In this document: positions 25,327 through 36,800 of the stretch, one piece after another
Layout: every line of letters starts with the position of its first letter
How positions within the stretch are numbered: the first letter of the stretch is position 1
Made by a program: the position numbers and the translations under genes
The notes under the pieces: model-generated
The model's input: the letters and a program-made list of their open reading frames with translations, nothing else
Told to the model about the DNA's origin: nothing
Database searches by the model: none
NCBI RefSeq assembly: GCF_011745365.1
Contig: NW_024468918.1
Span: 434,001 to 498,000, forward strand
Source: Cryphonectria parasitica EP155
Lineage: Eukaryota; Ascomycota; Sordariomycetes; Diaporthales; Cryphonectriaceae
Reading direction: 5' to 3'
Length of the DNA: 64,000 nucleotides

Positions 25327-26503
25327 ATGCAAACTGGAGGGAAGATGGGCTTTGATGAGAGCGTATCGGCGCTCCTCTTGACGTATGACAACTGTCTGGC
25401 CCTGCTGAAGGCCTTCAAGCGGCAGAAGAAGCAAGATGGGTCCCGCAAGACCACCAAGACTAGCGAGCGGCAGGCCCTACTGAGGCGCTCGCTGAGGACA
25501 GACCGGAGGAAGGTCGAGAGCGCGTACTCGTCACGGGTGTCCGTGGCTGGGAGCCGTTTCGAGAAAGGCGACTGTGAGAAAAGGACCCACTCCCCCTCCC
25601 AACCAGCGAACCGTGCTGGTGTCAAATGGATGGATACATGGACTAAAGCGTGGGCACTGCACAGCAAAAGCGAGGTCAGCGCTCGACAAGGTACTGAAGA
25701 GGCTCAACGCCGCCATCAAGAGCCTCATACGGCTGGCGAGCAAGGGTCCCAACCCGGCCCTGGACTACCAGTCGCTGACGTCGCTGTCCAACTCGTCGAG
25801 GTTGCAGGCGATTAAGACGTTTGATCAGCTCTCCCACCGTTTGGATAGCAAGGCGTCTCATGGCTCGGTCGTCTCGGCGAACACCAACGCCCGGTCGTCC
25901 AAGTCATCGACAAACACGACGACAAGTTCTACGACCAAATCATCAGGGACATCATCCAGGTCGTCACGAAGCAAGACGTCCTCGAACGCGAGGAGTTCCC
26001 CACCAGCCAAGACTATCAAACGGAAAAGTATCAAGGCCGCCACCAAGAAGGCCGAGGAGACCAGCAAGCCTACCACCACCACCACCACCACCACCAGCAG
26101 CAGCAGCTCTTCCTCTTCCTCTCCCACCGCCGCGGCCCCCAGGAGAAGACTGACCGAAGCACCATTGCCACCACTGCCACCGCTACCACCACTTGCACCA
26201 CGCCTGGAGTCGTCCATCCAGACGCCGCTCCTGGACGCGATGGAACGCAGGGACAGCGGCGGCGGAGTTCCACTCACACGACGGCTGTCCAACATGACCA
26301 ATCGCTTCTCGCTCATCTCGGCGTCCTCGGACAGCACGAGACTGGGTGAGATCCCAGACCGCAGGTGGCGGCGGGCGCTCCTCGACGACCTGAACGAAGG
26401 GTCCAATGAGTACTACAGCGCGCCGGTCGTGTATCCGCTGAAACCGTATCAGCCAACGGTAAAGGAGAAGAAGTTCTTGGGTCTGTTCAGGAGGGGCAAT
26501 TAA
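25327..26503 (+). CDS. Unknown Ser/Thr-rich fungal protein
   Basis: Two exons, 25327-25573 and 25665-26503, joined in phase 1 across a 91-nt intron (GTGAGA donor, ACAG acceptor), give 361 residues. The join restores one continuous helical region: exon 1 ends in a basic helical segment and exon 2 continues with KVLKRLNAAIKSLIRLASKG. The first 170 residues look mostly alpha-helical. Residues about 180-280 are low complexity, with runs of Thr, Ser and Pro-Leu. The C-terminal 60 residues are again conserved-looking, with RRWRRALLDDLNEG and a basic KEKKFLGLFRR end. There is no recognisable domain, signal peptide or membrane segment. A second in-frame ATG at 25345 is an alternative start, and an acceptor-like CAG just upstream leaves room for a further 5' exon. 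Confidence 0.8.
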
Positions 26504-28341
26504 CAAGAGAGAGAGGGTGGGCTGGCAGGGTTATGGCTGTGGGTGTGGGTGAGGATGAAACGGGAAAGACTGTTCCCGGGGTTGCAGCGCATCTGTGTCT
26601 TTCTTGGTGGTGGTGGTAGGTGTTCATACTCAAGTCAGACACTTGAGGAGAAAGAAAGAAGAAGAAAAAAGAAGGGAAAAAAGCAGGCCAGCGGCATAAG
26701 AAGATGGCTAGCTTGGTTGCCAGAATGCATTTGACAACGCAAGGAAGAAAAAGGAAATCCCATGCGGGCCCCGTCTTTACCAGCTATGGTGCACGGAGAA
26801 AGAACCGTTGTCGCCCGCCCTCCTTCCTTATATGACGATTCACAACGTAGGTTGCGTGCCAGTACTTTACGTCTACTGCACACGGCCTGCAGCTGGATGA
26901 TGGATCTGCTTATGAGATGGGCCGCCTTTGCAGCTGCAGCAGCAGCCGAATGTCACCACAAATTGAAACTTTTGTTGTGATACCGGGGATCTTTTCCTCA
27001 GTAACGACAGCCTGTACGCACAAGAGAGAGAGAGAGAGAGAGGGAAAAACCAACGGGACTCGCCACCTTCCGGGACGGACAGCACCGGGAATATTGGCCG
27101 CATCTGGCCAGAGGCGGCGTACAATGCAGGGCAGGCAGGGGACGGGAGAGAAGAGACACATTGATAGGCGAATCGGCCTTGCAGCTGCCTGATGTGGTTG
27201 TGTTATCGTCTACTATGTCTCGGTCTCTTGTGTGGGATGTCTCATCAACAAAAGCAAGGAGAGGGAGGGGTTCTCTTGTTTTAGTTCGCCCAGGTCGTGA
27301 GCGTGGTAATCTCCTTGAACAAGTTCTGCGGACAGACACCCTGGACAGACGTTTTGCGTGAAGAAGACACGAAAATTTGATGCCTCAGTTTTTTCTTATT
27401 CATGTTTGTGTATGCATAGTGCCTCTTGTTCTCGAGTGCCTGCAAGCTCATTAAATGGTGAGAGTGTTGTTGACTTGGGAGCCTTGGAAAGAATGTTTAT
27501 TGTAAAGTGACCTTATGCTTGATACCGGACATCAGAAAATCGTCTTCTTATTTCTCTCTTAGAAGTCACAATTAGTAGATGAGCTGGCCTTGCTTGTCTG
27601 TAGTGTCAATTGAATTCATGGGACGAGAATCCACGGTGGTGCAGGATGGCCAGAGCAGGCGAGGAAATCTGTCTAGACCGTATTCAACCTCTTCATCGTA
27701 GGGCAACTGCAATAATGAACCTCTGCTGATTCTTTCTTCTTACTTGTACTTTTCAGAAAATAATTTCCAATTTTTCTTTCTTTTTGCAATCTTCCCAGTA
27801 TCAACAAATGGTATATCCTGGTGGAGATTAAATTCGTCCAAACGATGCGAGTTTACTTAAGCTAGGCAACTAAGATTCCCAAGTGCTTGCTTGTGTGGTC
27901 AAGTACGTTTAGCGATGCGGCGGTATGCCTTGGCGGCAAGTTGTTTGCAGTTTAGCAAAGCTTGGTAGCCCCACCAAAACCCAACGAACGGACAACCTGG
28001 AGCTCCTTTGCTCAGAGAAGCCTCACTGTGGCAGATGCCCCTCCAAAAAAGGTTCAACCCCCTCCACATCTCCTTCCCTTCCCTTGCCTACAGCACCACC
28101 CCACGTCTGAACGTCTCGAGGATTTCCCACAGCTCTGAGAGGGGGCAAGACGGAGAGAGACGACGCAAGCAAAGAATTTTCCATGGTACCATCTCCAAGA
28201 CCATGAACACACGACAGTAAAAACCATATCCCGCATCCAACATCAACATCACCAAGATTTGGCCACGCGCCTTCCTTCGAACAAACCAGGCCGACCTGTC
28301 ACGACCGATTGGAACCCCCCAAGGCGGAACCCAGATTCGCC
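26504..28341. other. Intergenic region upstream of SRP72
   Basis: About 1.8 kb between two plus-strand genes, with no convincing gene. It holds the 3' flank of the left gene, a GA tract at about 27022-27042, and the SRP72 promoter and leader. Confidence 0.5.
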
Positions 28342-30467
28342 ATGACCGCCAGCAGCCTGACCAGCCTCCTCGCCCGGGCCAGCATAGATGACCACGCCGA
28401 GGCCCTCGCTGCTGCCGATGCCACCCTCGCCTCCGACCCAAAGTCCCTCCCCGCGCAGCACACAAAGGTGACAGCCCTGCTCCGCCTCGAGCGCTACGAC
28501 GATGCCCTGCGCGTGATCGTGGCAGGAGGCGACGCGCTCGAGAGCCGGTGCGCCCTGGCCAAGAGTTACGCCCTCTACAAGACAGGTGCCCTTGACGAGG
28601 CTTCGGAGCTGCTAGCCAAGCACAACCAACAAGATGGTGATGGAGATAAGAGATCCGGCGGTAGAGCGCTGAGGCACGTCGCCGCCCAGGTGGCTTACCG
28701 CGCCGAGAGGTTCGACGACGCCCTGCGCCTGTACGAGGGCCTGCTCCGGGACGAGAAGGAGGAGGAGCGGAGCAACGTGGGCGAGGACACCGATCTCAAG
28801 ATCAACCTGCTGGCGGCGCACGCGCAGCTCGAGTGGCAGGGAAGGGGGGACCTGGTCCCCGAGAAGAGCAAGAAGCCCGGCCGGGAGGACCTCGAGGCCT
28901 TCGAGACGGCGTACAATGCTGGCTGTGGGTGTGTGGCCAGGGGGGACCTCGCCAAGGCTTCGATACTGCTCAAGAGGGCTGCCGATCTGTGTGATGCCGC
29001 CGAGGACCTGAGCGAGGACGACAAGAGGACCGAGATGCTGCCGATTCTCCTGCAGCAGGCCTACGTTCTCGCGCTGATGGGCAAGAAGGAGGAAGCCGCC
29101 GCCCTGCACAGGGGCGTGGAGGACTACGAGTACGTATATCACTCCCCAGCCAGATTTCTCTCTCTTTTATATATGGGGTGTGATTGTGTGTGCTAACAGC
29201 AACATGGAACAGCATTTCCGACGATGCCATCAGTGCCGCTGGCAAGTGGAATGCCTTGATCTCCAAATCCCTTACCAACCCTTTCATGGTCCAGAGGCTC
29301 TCCGAGCTGATACCTGAAGCCAAGACGGGCAACGGCAAGCTGTTCAGCCACCAGACCGTAGGCGTCATGCGCAATCAGGCCGCGATCGACCTGCAGTGTT
29401 ATAAGCCAAGCGCTGTCAAGAAGCGCACTGCTCACCTCATCAAGGCCGACCCGACGCCCTCAACAGACCTAGAGAGGGTGTCGTGGGGTTACCTAAACGC
29501 GGCGGCCAAGGCCAAATCACAAGCAGACAAGGAGGCTCTGACAAAGGTTGTCGAGCTCCTGGAGGAGCGACCCTACGATGTCGGCCTGCTCCTGACCGTC
29601 ATACAACTCTACGTCCATGCCAAGAAATACGACAGCGCCATGGACGTCCTCCACAAGTTCTTCAAGTACGTCGAGGAGGCTGGCGAGGCCGGCCACCAAG
29701 ATGTCCGATACGCGCCTGGCCTGGTCTCCCTGGCCGTGGCTCTGTACCGCACGCAGAACCGCAAGAAGGATATCCGCGATGAGCTCGGCCGGGCAGCAGC
29801 GTACTGGCAGAGCATACCAGAGAAGTCCTCGTCGACAACCTTGCTGCGGGAGGCGGGCGTGGAGCTCCTCCAGTCATCGAGGCCAGCCGATCTGACCACC
29901 GCAGGCGCTGCCTTTGAGAGCCTCGTGTCACAAGATCCAGACGACCGGATCGCACAGGCCGGCTTCATAGCGTCTTATGCAACCACCGACTACGCCAAGG
30001 TCGAGCCGCACCTGTCATCCCTCAGCTCCGTCGACGAGCTCACGGCAGGCATCGACATCTCCGCCCTCCTAGACGCAGGCGTGCCCGCCTTCCCGGTGCC
30101 CCAACAACCTGCACCAACTAGGAAGAAGCGCAAGACAGAAGAAGGCGCCGAGGCGGCATCAGCACCACCCGCCGCTGCCGAGACCACGACCATGCCAAGT
30201 TCCCAGCACAAGAAGAAGAAGTCACGCCTGGCCAAGAACTACGATCCGAACGTCAAGCCGGACCCGGAGCGCTGGGTGCCGCTGCGCGACCGCAGCAACT
30301 ACCGGCCCAAGAACAAGAAGGGCAAGAAGAAGGCGGCCGAGTCGACACAGGGTGGGTTCGTGGCCGGCGAGGGCGAGATGTTGAACCTGGCGGGCGGGGC
30401 AGGCCAGATCAAGGTCGAAAAGGCGCCACAGGGCGGGGGCGCCAAAAAGAAGAAGGGGAGGAAGTAA
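28342..30467 (+). CDS. SRP72: Signal recognition particle subunit SRP72
   Basis: Two exons, 28342-29129 and 29213-30467, joined in phase 2 across an 83-nt intron (GTACGT donor, GCTAAC branch, ACAG acceptor), give 680 residues. The first 550 residues are tetratricopeptide-like helical repeats, starting with an ALAAADATLASDP-type unit; SRP72 uses these to bind SRP68. The C-terminal part is Lys-rich and carries the SRP72 RNA-binding signature, with PDPERWVPLRDRS followed by YRPKNKKGKKK, which contacts SRP RNA. Length fits the family (about 640-680 in fungi). The protein acts in the cytosol, delivering ribosomes with nascent secretory chains to the ER. The chosen ATG is the first in frame. Confidence 0.96.
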
Positions 30468-30778
30468 GAAGGATGCGAGTTCTTGCGTGCGTACACACGT
30501 ACATCCTAGAGCTCAGCACGGGCAGTCTGTTTACAGAGGTACAGGATTGTTTTTGTTGGAATAAGAAGGTTATGGTTTGAGGGTTTTTTTCTTCAGGAAA
30601 AAAAATGGAGAGGTCAGGGGCGGGATGGGGCAGATAAAGGCATAGAGGATCAAGAGATGGCTGGCTTGGAGTACGAGTCGTTTTGTCTATGTCGTATCTG
30701 GAGGCTCTGCCGCTGGGTGAGGACTCAGGCCTGGAGACTTGTGGAGGAGTGGTCAGATCACTCATCACACCCTGCAAT

Positions 30779-30780
<2 letters not shown>

Positions 30781-30813
<33 letters not shown>
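30781..30813. repeat. (CAG)11 trinucleotide repeat
   Basis: Eleven perfect CAG units about 310 nt downstream of the SRP72 stop codon, possibly in its 3' untranslated region. Confidence 0.9.
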
Positions 30814-30814
<1 letters not shown>

Positions 30815-31226
30815 TCCAGCAAGAAAGTTCAAGAAGACAAACCAAAATTTCGAAAGAACTTATGTGCCGGTCTGCGTATGTGACTTGTGGGTGCTGGTGA
30901 AGTTCGGGGCTGTGTGGCGGCTGCTGTTCAATCACCTACATACAGCAATAACAGCCAGAATTCTGCTCGATTCCCCCGCGCGCCGGCCCTCTGCGGCTTC
31001 GACAGAGGTTATGTATCCCATCATCTCGGTCGTGTATGTACCAGGAAGTGATTCGCAAAGACCATGGTTTCTTTTCGAGTGGACTAGGCATAATTTAGGC
31101 ATAACTTGAAAGCAAACCATGAGAATCTCGCAGGCATGACTCTGGATATTAGTTGGGACCCGTTTTGGTATGGACTATATAGGCTGCAAAAATTGTGCAG
31201 TTAATGTACATCTAGCCCGGTACAGG

Positions 31227-31297
31227 GCGCAAATGGTTTAGTGGTAAAATCCATCGTTGCCATCGATGGGCCCCCGGTTCGATTCCGGGTTTGCGCA
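31227..31297 (+). tRNA. tRNA-Gly (anticodon GCC)
   Basis: A 71-nt cloverleaf without an intron. The acceptor stem pairs GCGCAAA with TTTGCGC, followed by discriminator A. The D arm contains the A box TGGTTTAGTGG. The anticodon stem CATCG/CGATG holds the loop TTGCCAT with anticodon GCC at 31259-31261. The T arm contains the B box GGTTCGATTCC. A TATATA motif lies 46 nt upstream (31176-31181), where TFIIIB would bind, and T runs at 31301-31304 and 31309-31314 fit RNA polymerase III termination. Confidence 0.97.
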
Positions 31298-31300
31298 CAC

Positions 31301-31314
31301 TTTTGGACTTTTTT
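31301..31314 (+). terminator. RNA polymerase III terminator of tRNA-Gly
   Basis: A T4 run and a following T6 run begin 4 nt after the tRNA 3' end. Confidence 0.75.
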
Positions 31315-33840
31315 CCTACTTTGTCTTTTCGTCTTTCTCTTCCTTCACTCTCTGTTTATTTTCATTTTGATTATATTTTCAATTGGTCACTCATGTTCAT
31401 TTCTCCCTTTCTCTCTCTTTTCCCCTCTTCACTACCTTTGCTTCTGAGGAAATAAATCGTTGTCTTCAGGTGAGAGTTTCAGGACAATCCATTCTATAAT
31501 GATGATGAACGACAAACATGATTTTCGTGGCAGACAGACGTTAGAACGCGCGTATCCCCCCCCCCCCCTCTCTCATTTTCCTCCTTGCAGCTGCGGAAGA
31601 CTGGGTCTGGGCCCCAAACACGTACTGTCCCCTTCTCAAACATATCCATGCTTGCGAGTGGTTCATCAAGCAGGACTCACACAAAAGCACCTGTGAACGG
31701 AGCGGGCCATGAGGTGGGTTTCCCCCCCGGCGGTGGGATGATATGGAATGAAAACGTCGTTCGAGCTTGAGACGCGGGTTACGGAGAACTCGGACGACTT
31801 GGGTCTTCTACGATGAGAAGTCATCTCATCAAGCCATCGTCAAGGAAAGGTCTATGGGGCCGGTGCATTCATCAGCTTTGACAAAAGAAAGGCAAAGTTC
31901 AGAACCCTTCTGCAATTGGTTACTGGGACAGTGTGACGGACACTGCGTTCAAGCCAATTCCATCATGTTGGGAATAGACAGGGATGATGGATGATGTACA
32001 CCGAGGCACTCACTGATAGTAAATACGGGGGAAAACCCTCAGTTTGTGTGTATATGAATAGCGGGTTTGCTGAGAAAGCAGAGTTTGTCCACAGCAGCGC
32101 CCACCTTGCCGCAGTTGCGAAACGAAGCAACCACGAGTCCAAAGAATAACCTGAAACCATCAACTACTCACTGGCATACATACTACAGACCAAAGAAGAC
32201 TAAGAACCCAAGGGCAGGGGTGTGCGAATCATTCGTCACTATAGGGAAGAAGTTGGGATGGCCATAAGCATACCGCCATTCTCCAGCTGGTCCTGCCTCG
32301 GGCTCTGCCCGTGTAACGACTTTGACAACGAGAGAGAACTGAATTCGATAGAGGGGGCGGTGGCTACACCAAGAGAAGCCATGCCTGAACGGCTTGTGCC
32401 TGTCAGAGAATGACTTGGCAAGCCCCGATTCCGGGTCACATCTTGTTACATCTAACACAGTCCACACAGCTAAAGTTGGAGGGGGTTGGATGTGTGTCCA
32501 AGAAGAAGTATGGATCGGCTGAAATGATGGTATTAAAACAGTAAAGCTAACTGCTCAATACCAACATGTTTGACTAGTCCTTCAATCAGCATCAGAGAAA
32601 GCAAACCAGTTTGGCAGATATCATCAAAACCTACACCTCTGCTGACTATTTCCAGCCAAATGCTCCCAGTCCCTGGCCCAAAATCATCTGCAACAAGCCC
32701 AACAATGTTGAGCAGGATGTTGAGGATCAGTGCATTAAGAGGCTCTAGAGGGTTGCATGAAGAGGATCACTCTGGTCAGTCAGTCATTTTGGTCTGGCCC
32801 ACGAGACCTAATCCCAGGACACTTCACCCCCCCCCCCCAAACACAGATCACAAAGCAACAAGCAAAGAATCTTGTCAATAGAATAAATTCAAATTCATCT
32901 CCTGATAATTCATCAACCAGCAGGACTACCACACGAGCCCCCTCTCAGCTCTCCAACCCAGCTTCTCTGAACTGCAGCAGATTGCCAGGTACATGAGGAT
33001 GAAGAGTGGTGGTGTGAAGCCCGATATGGTGGGGGTATAGTTGTTCATATAATAAAATGTCCCGCTTTCGCCCGCTCGCCTTAAAGGAAACCCAAAGTCA
33101 TCCATATCTCATAAAATGCGTACCGTATACCATCGGTAGTGACGGTCTGAGCACCGGAAGAAGAAAGAGAAAAGATGAAACAAGTGAAAAAGAAAAATCC
33201 ACCAAAAGCCGTACCCAAGAGCGAAAAGGTCCAACCCGGTTTTGACTGGTCAATCATCGCGGGTCAAGACCATCTCGCATCCAAGGGTGAGCCATCAAAG
33301 GAATTAAAAAGGAGAAAAGAAAAGATGGAAGAAGATACTTCTTGGCCCAAACAAAATAAGCTCCGGTGGATAAGAAATGTATGGGGGGGGGGGGATTGTG
33401 ATGTTATGACGGTCGCGAGCTGCTGCAAGGCAGTGACAACAAAAAGAACACTGTTTGAAAGAACAAGAATGACCAAATACAAAACCAACAGATGCTCTAT
33501 GACACTTGCTCAGATAAACGCCCTTGTAAACTCGGCTCGGTTCCCTTGATGTTTGTTGTTGACAACTCTTGTGTTGCGTGGATGTCACCCATCTCACCCG
33601 CCTGTCCGCCCCCCTGTTTTCCAATCCGCAGAACTTGCGTTCTGAAACCTGTGATCCTCCTCTTGAATTTTGTATTGAAAAAAGTACAATCCCTTTTTTC
33701 CTACTCCTGACTCCGAAATTTGCTGGTCCTGTGATCCCCCCACCCGCCCCTCCGTGTTGGCAGGGCCATAGTGTGTGTGTGTGTGTGTGCGTGCGTGTGG
33801 TCTTTGATCAAATCTGAGAAAGGCTGAACGTGTCGACCAA

Positions 33841-36800
33841 TCACAAATATATATCCCCCTCAATACCGTTCACCCATCTTCTCCACGCCTCCTCATATGC
33901 GTCCTCAAGATCTCTAACCCAACGCCGGGTGTTGAAGAGCGCGCAGCTCCACTTCGCCTCGAACAGAAGCTTCCTCAGGTCCCACAGCCGACCTTCAGCC
34001 TGGCCGTAGCCCTGTGGGGACATACGGTACGAGATCCCGTTGGCGAGCTTGATAGCCTTTTCCTCGTAGGTTTGATCATCCTCTGCAATGAGATCCGTGG
34101 CGGCCTGATTGCCAGCAGCATTCCTGGGCAGTGCGCCCTTCAGGATGGAGGCGGCCATCCTGGAGCACATCTTGTATTTGTACCTGGTGAGGGTGAGAAG
34201 CGGTGTGCTGGACCACAAGACATCAGCCGCTGTGGTGTGTGCGTTGCACTCGGGCGTGTCGAGGAACAAGTCGCAGACGCGGGCACGAGAGATGTGGTGC
34301 TGCTTGGGTGCCACGTCGGTGAAATAGATGCGCTTGGCAACATGCGGTGCCCACTCTTCAGCTGTCTCTCTGAGAGCGCGCTCGCCCAACTCTGGAAACT
34401 TGAGGAGCCATAGAATCGCCTTGGGTGTCTTGTCGAGGATTCGTAGCCATGTGCGGAAGGTTGTAGGGTCAATCTATACCCGCCAGCGTCAGCCCAACTC
34501 ATAGCCCAGAACCGAGGACGAATTCTTGTTCAAAGTGGGGGTTTGAAGAAGAAAAAAGAAGGAGAAGAAAAGAAAGAGAGAGAGAGAGAGAGAGAGAGGA
34601 AAACGTCGACTTACCTTGTATAGTTGATTGAAATTGCCGAGGATGATGGCATCATCCGGGATATCGGGAAAGATGGACTTCCGCATCACCCACCGACGAC
34701 TCTGCTCCTCTTCCCAGGTCACACCCCGCTCTATCATGTCGGCAGACTGCCTGTGATCGCAACAGAAGAAGGTGTCCCTGCAGAAGATGATGTTCTCAGA
34801 ATACACCCAGTCCTCGGCCTCGCCCTCGGCGTCGTCGCGGAAGACGTCGCTCAAGGTCAGGTTGGATCTGTACGGCCGCAGCGTCTCGGGGGGGATGGCA
34901 GTGGTATCTGCGAGGAGATAATCGCACCATTCCGCCCCGAGGGTGCCCGCAAAGCCCATGAACGACATCTGAATCGGAGCCGGTCGAGCTGCAAAGATCT
35001 CGTTGCGCGCACCTCTTGTGTAGCCGTTGAGGTTGACGAGGATGTGGATGCCGTCTTTGACAATCTGCTCGACCAGTTTATCGGAGGACCAGCTGCTGAC
35101 GTCCCGGAAGACAGGCGCCTCGTTTTCGATCTGCTGACGATGCACCGACTTGTCGCTCGCCGTAGTGGCATAGCAGAAGGCCTTTGCCCGGGCCTGGTTG
35201 TGGAAGCCGAAGACGGACTGCATGAGGTGAGCCAGTGGATGGTTATTGAAGTCGGAGGACACATAACCAATATTGAGGCAAGGCTTCGGCGGAGCAGGTG
35301 GCGGATAGACCGACTTTGGCAGCCAGGGTGAGCGGAGCGTGGAACACGAGATCCTGAGCGCGTTGCGCTGCGAGATTCGCCGCACGTCCTTGGCCGTCAG
35401 TGGATTGGTGAAGGTATGGAACGGTAGCACCGTCGGCGCGGACGGGATGGTGAGGCTGTTGGGAGGCCTGACGCGGGGGTAGCCTCGCGGCGATTCAACC
35501 CCGCGCACGTGCCTGTCCAGATACCACTTCCGCGTGGTGGTGCGCGTTAACCGCTCGATCAGCCGAAGCAGCTTGGATCCTTCCCACGGCTTGCCCGCCC
35601 ATGCCTGCAGCTCTGACTCCAGGTCCAGCGACGGTTCCATGGTGGGCACGTCGGTCGCAGTGAGCAGGGAGACCAGCTGGGCCAGGGCGGCCGGTGTGGT
35701 GGTGCCGACCCCCCACCTCGAGGCCTCCTTGAGCTGACGAGCTACGATATCAACCACCTTCTTCATGAGACCGAAGCCGCTGCGGCTCTCCTGTGCATCC
35801 ACGAGCATGCCCTTGGCGTCAACGTGCCACCTGTCGAACTTGCCACCGTTTAGGTACACGCCGCCGCGTCCTTTCCAGTCGCACACAGAGTTCAATGCCG
35901 TCGAGAGTCCACATACAGCCTCGGCAAACTCGGGGTTTGCATCTACAGCCCGCCTGTAGAACCTGATTGCTTCCTCAATACGCCCTCGGTCCTTGACAGC
36001 GTTGGCGAGATTGGTCAGGGCGATGTCGAAGGTGCCATCGCATTCCACCGCCCTCTCGTACATCTGGATGGCGAGATCCAGCTGGCCGATGTCCTTGAGC
36101 AGGCTGCCCAGGTTGGTGTGAAGATGGACGTGATGCTTATCGAGGTATAGACCGTACTGGTAATATGCGAGGGCCAGCTCCAGGCCACTCCCCTGCGTAA
36201 TGCCGGGAAGCCGCTGGGAGTAGGCAAACGCAGACACCGTAGCAGGCCCAGGTGCGGCCTGCTGAACGCTTGCGAGGAGGATGCCGACGTTGTTGGCGGT
36301 GGACGGACTCTCCTGCAGAGACAGGGACAAGTAGTACAGCGCCAGAATGTCGCTGACGCTGCTGGGCTGCGCCGTTGGACCGACATTCGAGGCACCAGAT
36401 GACATGGCGTCCTGGAAGATCTTGGCGAGTGACAGGAGAGCATTACTCGTCGTGGACATGGCTGTTTTCTTCTGGGCGCCGTCGGCCACGTATCGAAGCC
36501 CTGGCAGCTGCCCACCGGTCATGGAGAAGACGAGCTCGGCAGTCCGCTTCGCCGCCTCCGGCGCCAGCAACAGCGGAGCGGAGAGTGGTGTCTGTTGCTG
36601 CTGCTGCTGTTGCTGCTGTCGTTGTATAGGTTGCGATCCGTTCGGCCTAGGGGCTAAAACCAGCTGGATCCTCCTGATCAGGTTCTGAATGCAGCCGAGA
36701 TCCCGACCTGCGCTGATTAACACGGCCTCTTCAAAATCCATGGACGCACGATTAATCTGTCTCAGCGTGTAGAGCATGTTGCCCTTGGCGTGAATGAGGC

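Larger units (their letters stand above)
30468..33840. other. Convergent intergenic region holding a tRNA gene
   Basis: About 3.4 kb between the convergent SRP72 and O-GlcNAc transferase genes. It contains one tRNA gene (31227-31297), a CAG repeat (30781-30813), C and G runs (31556-31568, 32827-32838, 33383-33394) and a GT tract near 33773-33795. No protein gene is convincing. A frame at about 32577-32748 reads as a coding-like peptide ending in QDVEDQCIKRL but has no start or partner exon. Confidence 0.5.

Noticed and set aside
34624..35331. Forward-strand frame of 235 codons.
   Set aside because: Antisense shadow of the catalytic part of the O-GlcNAc transferase.
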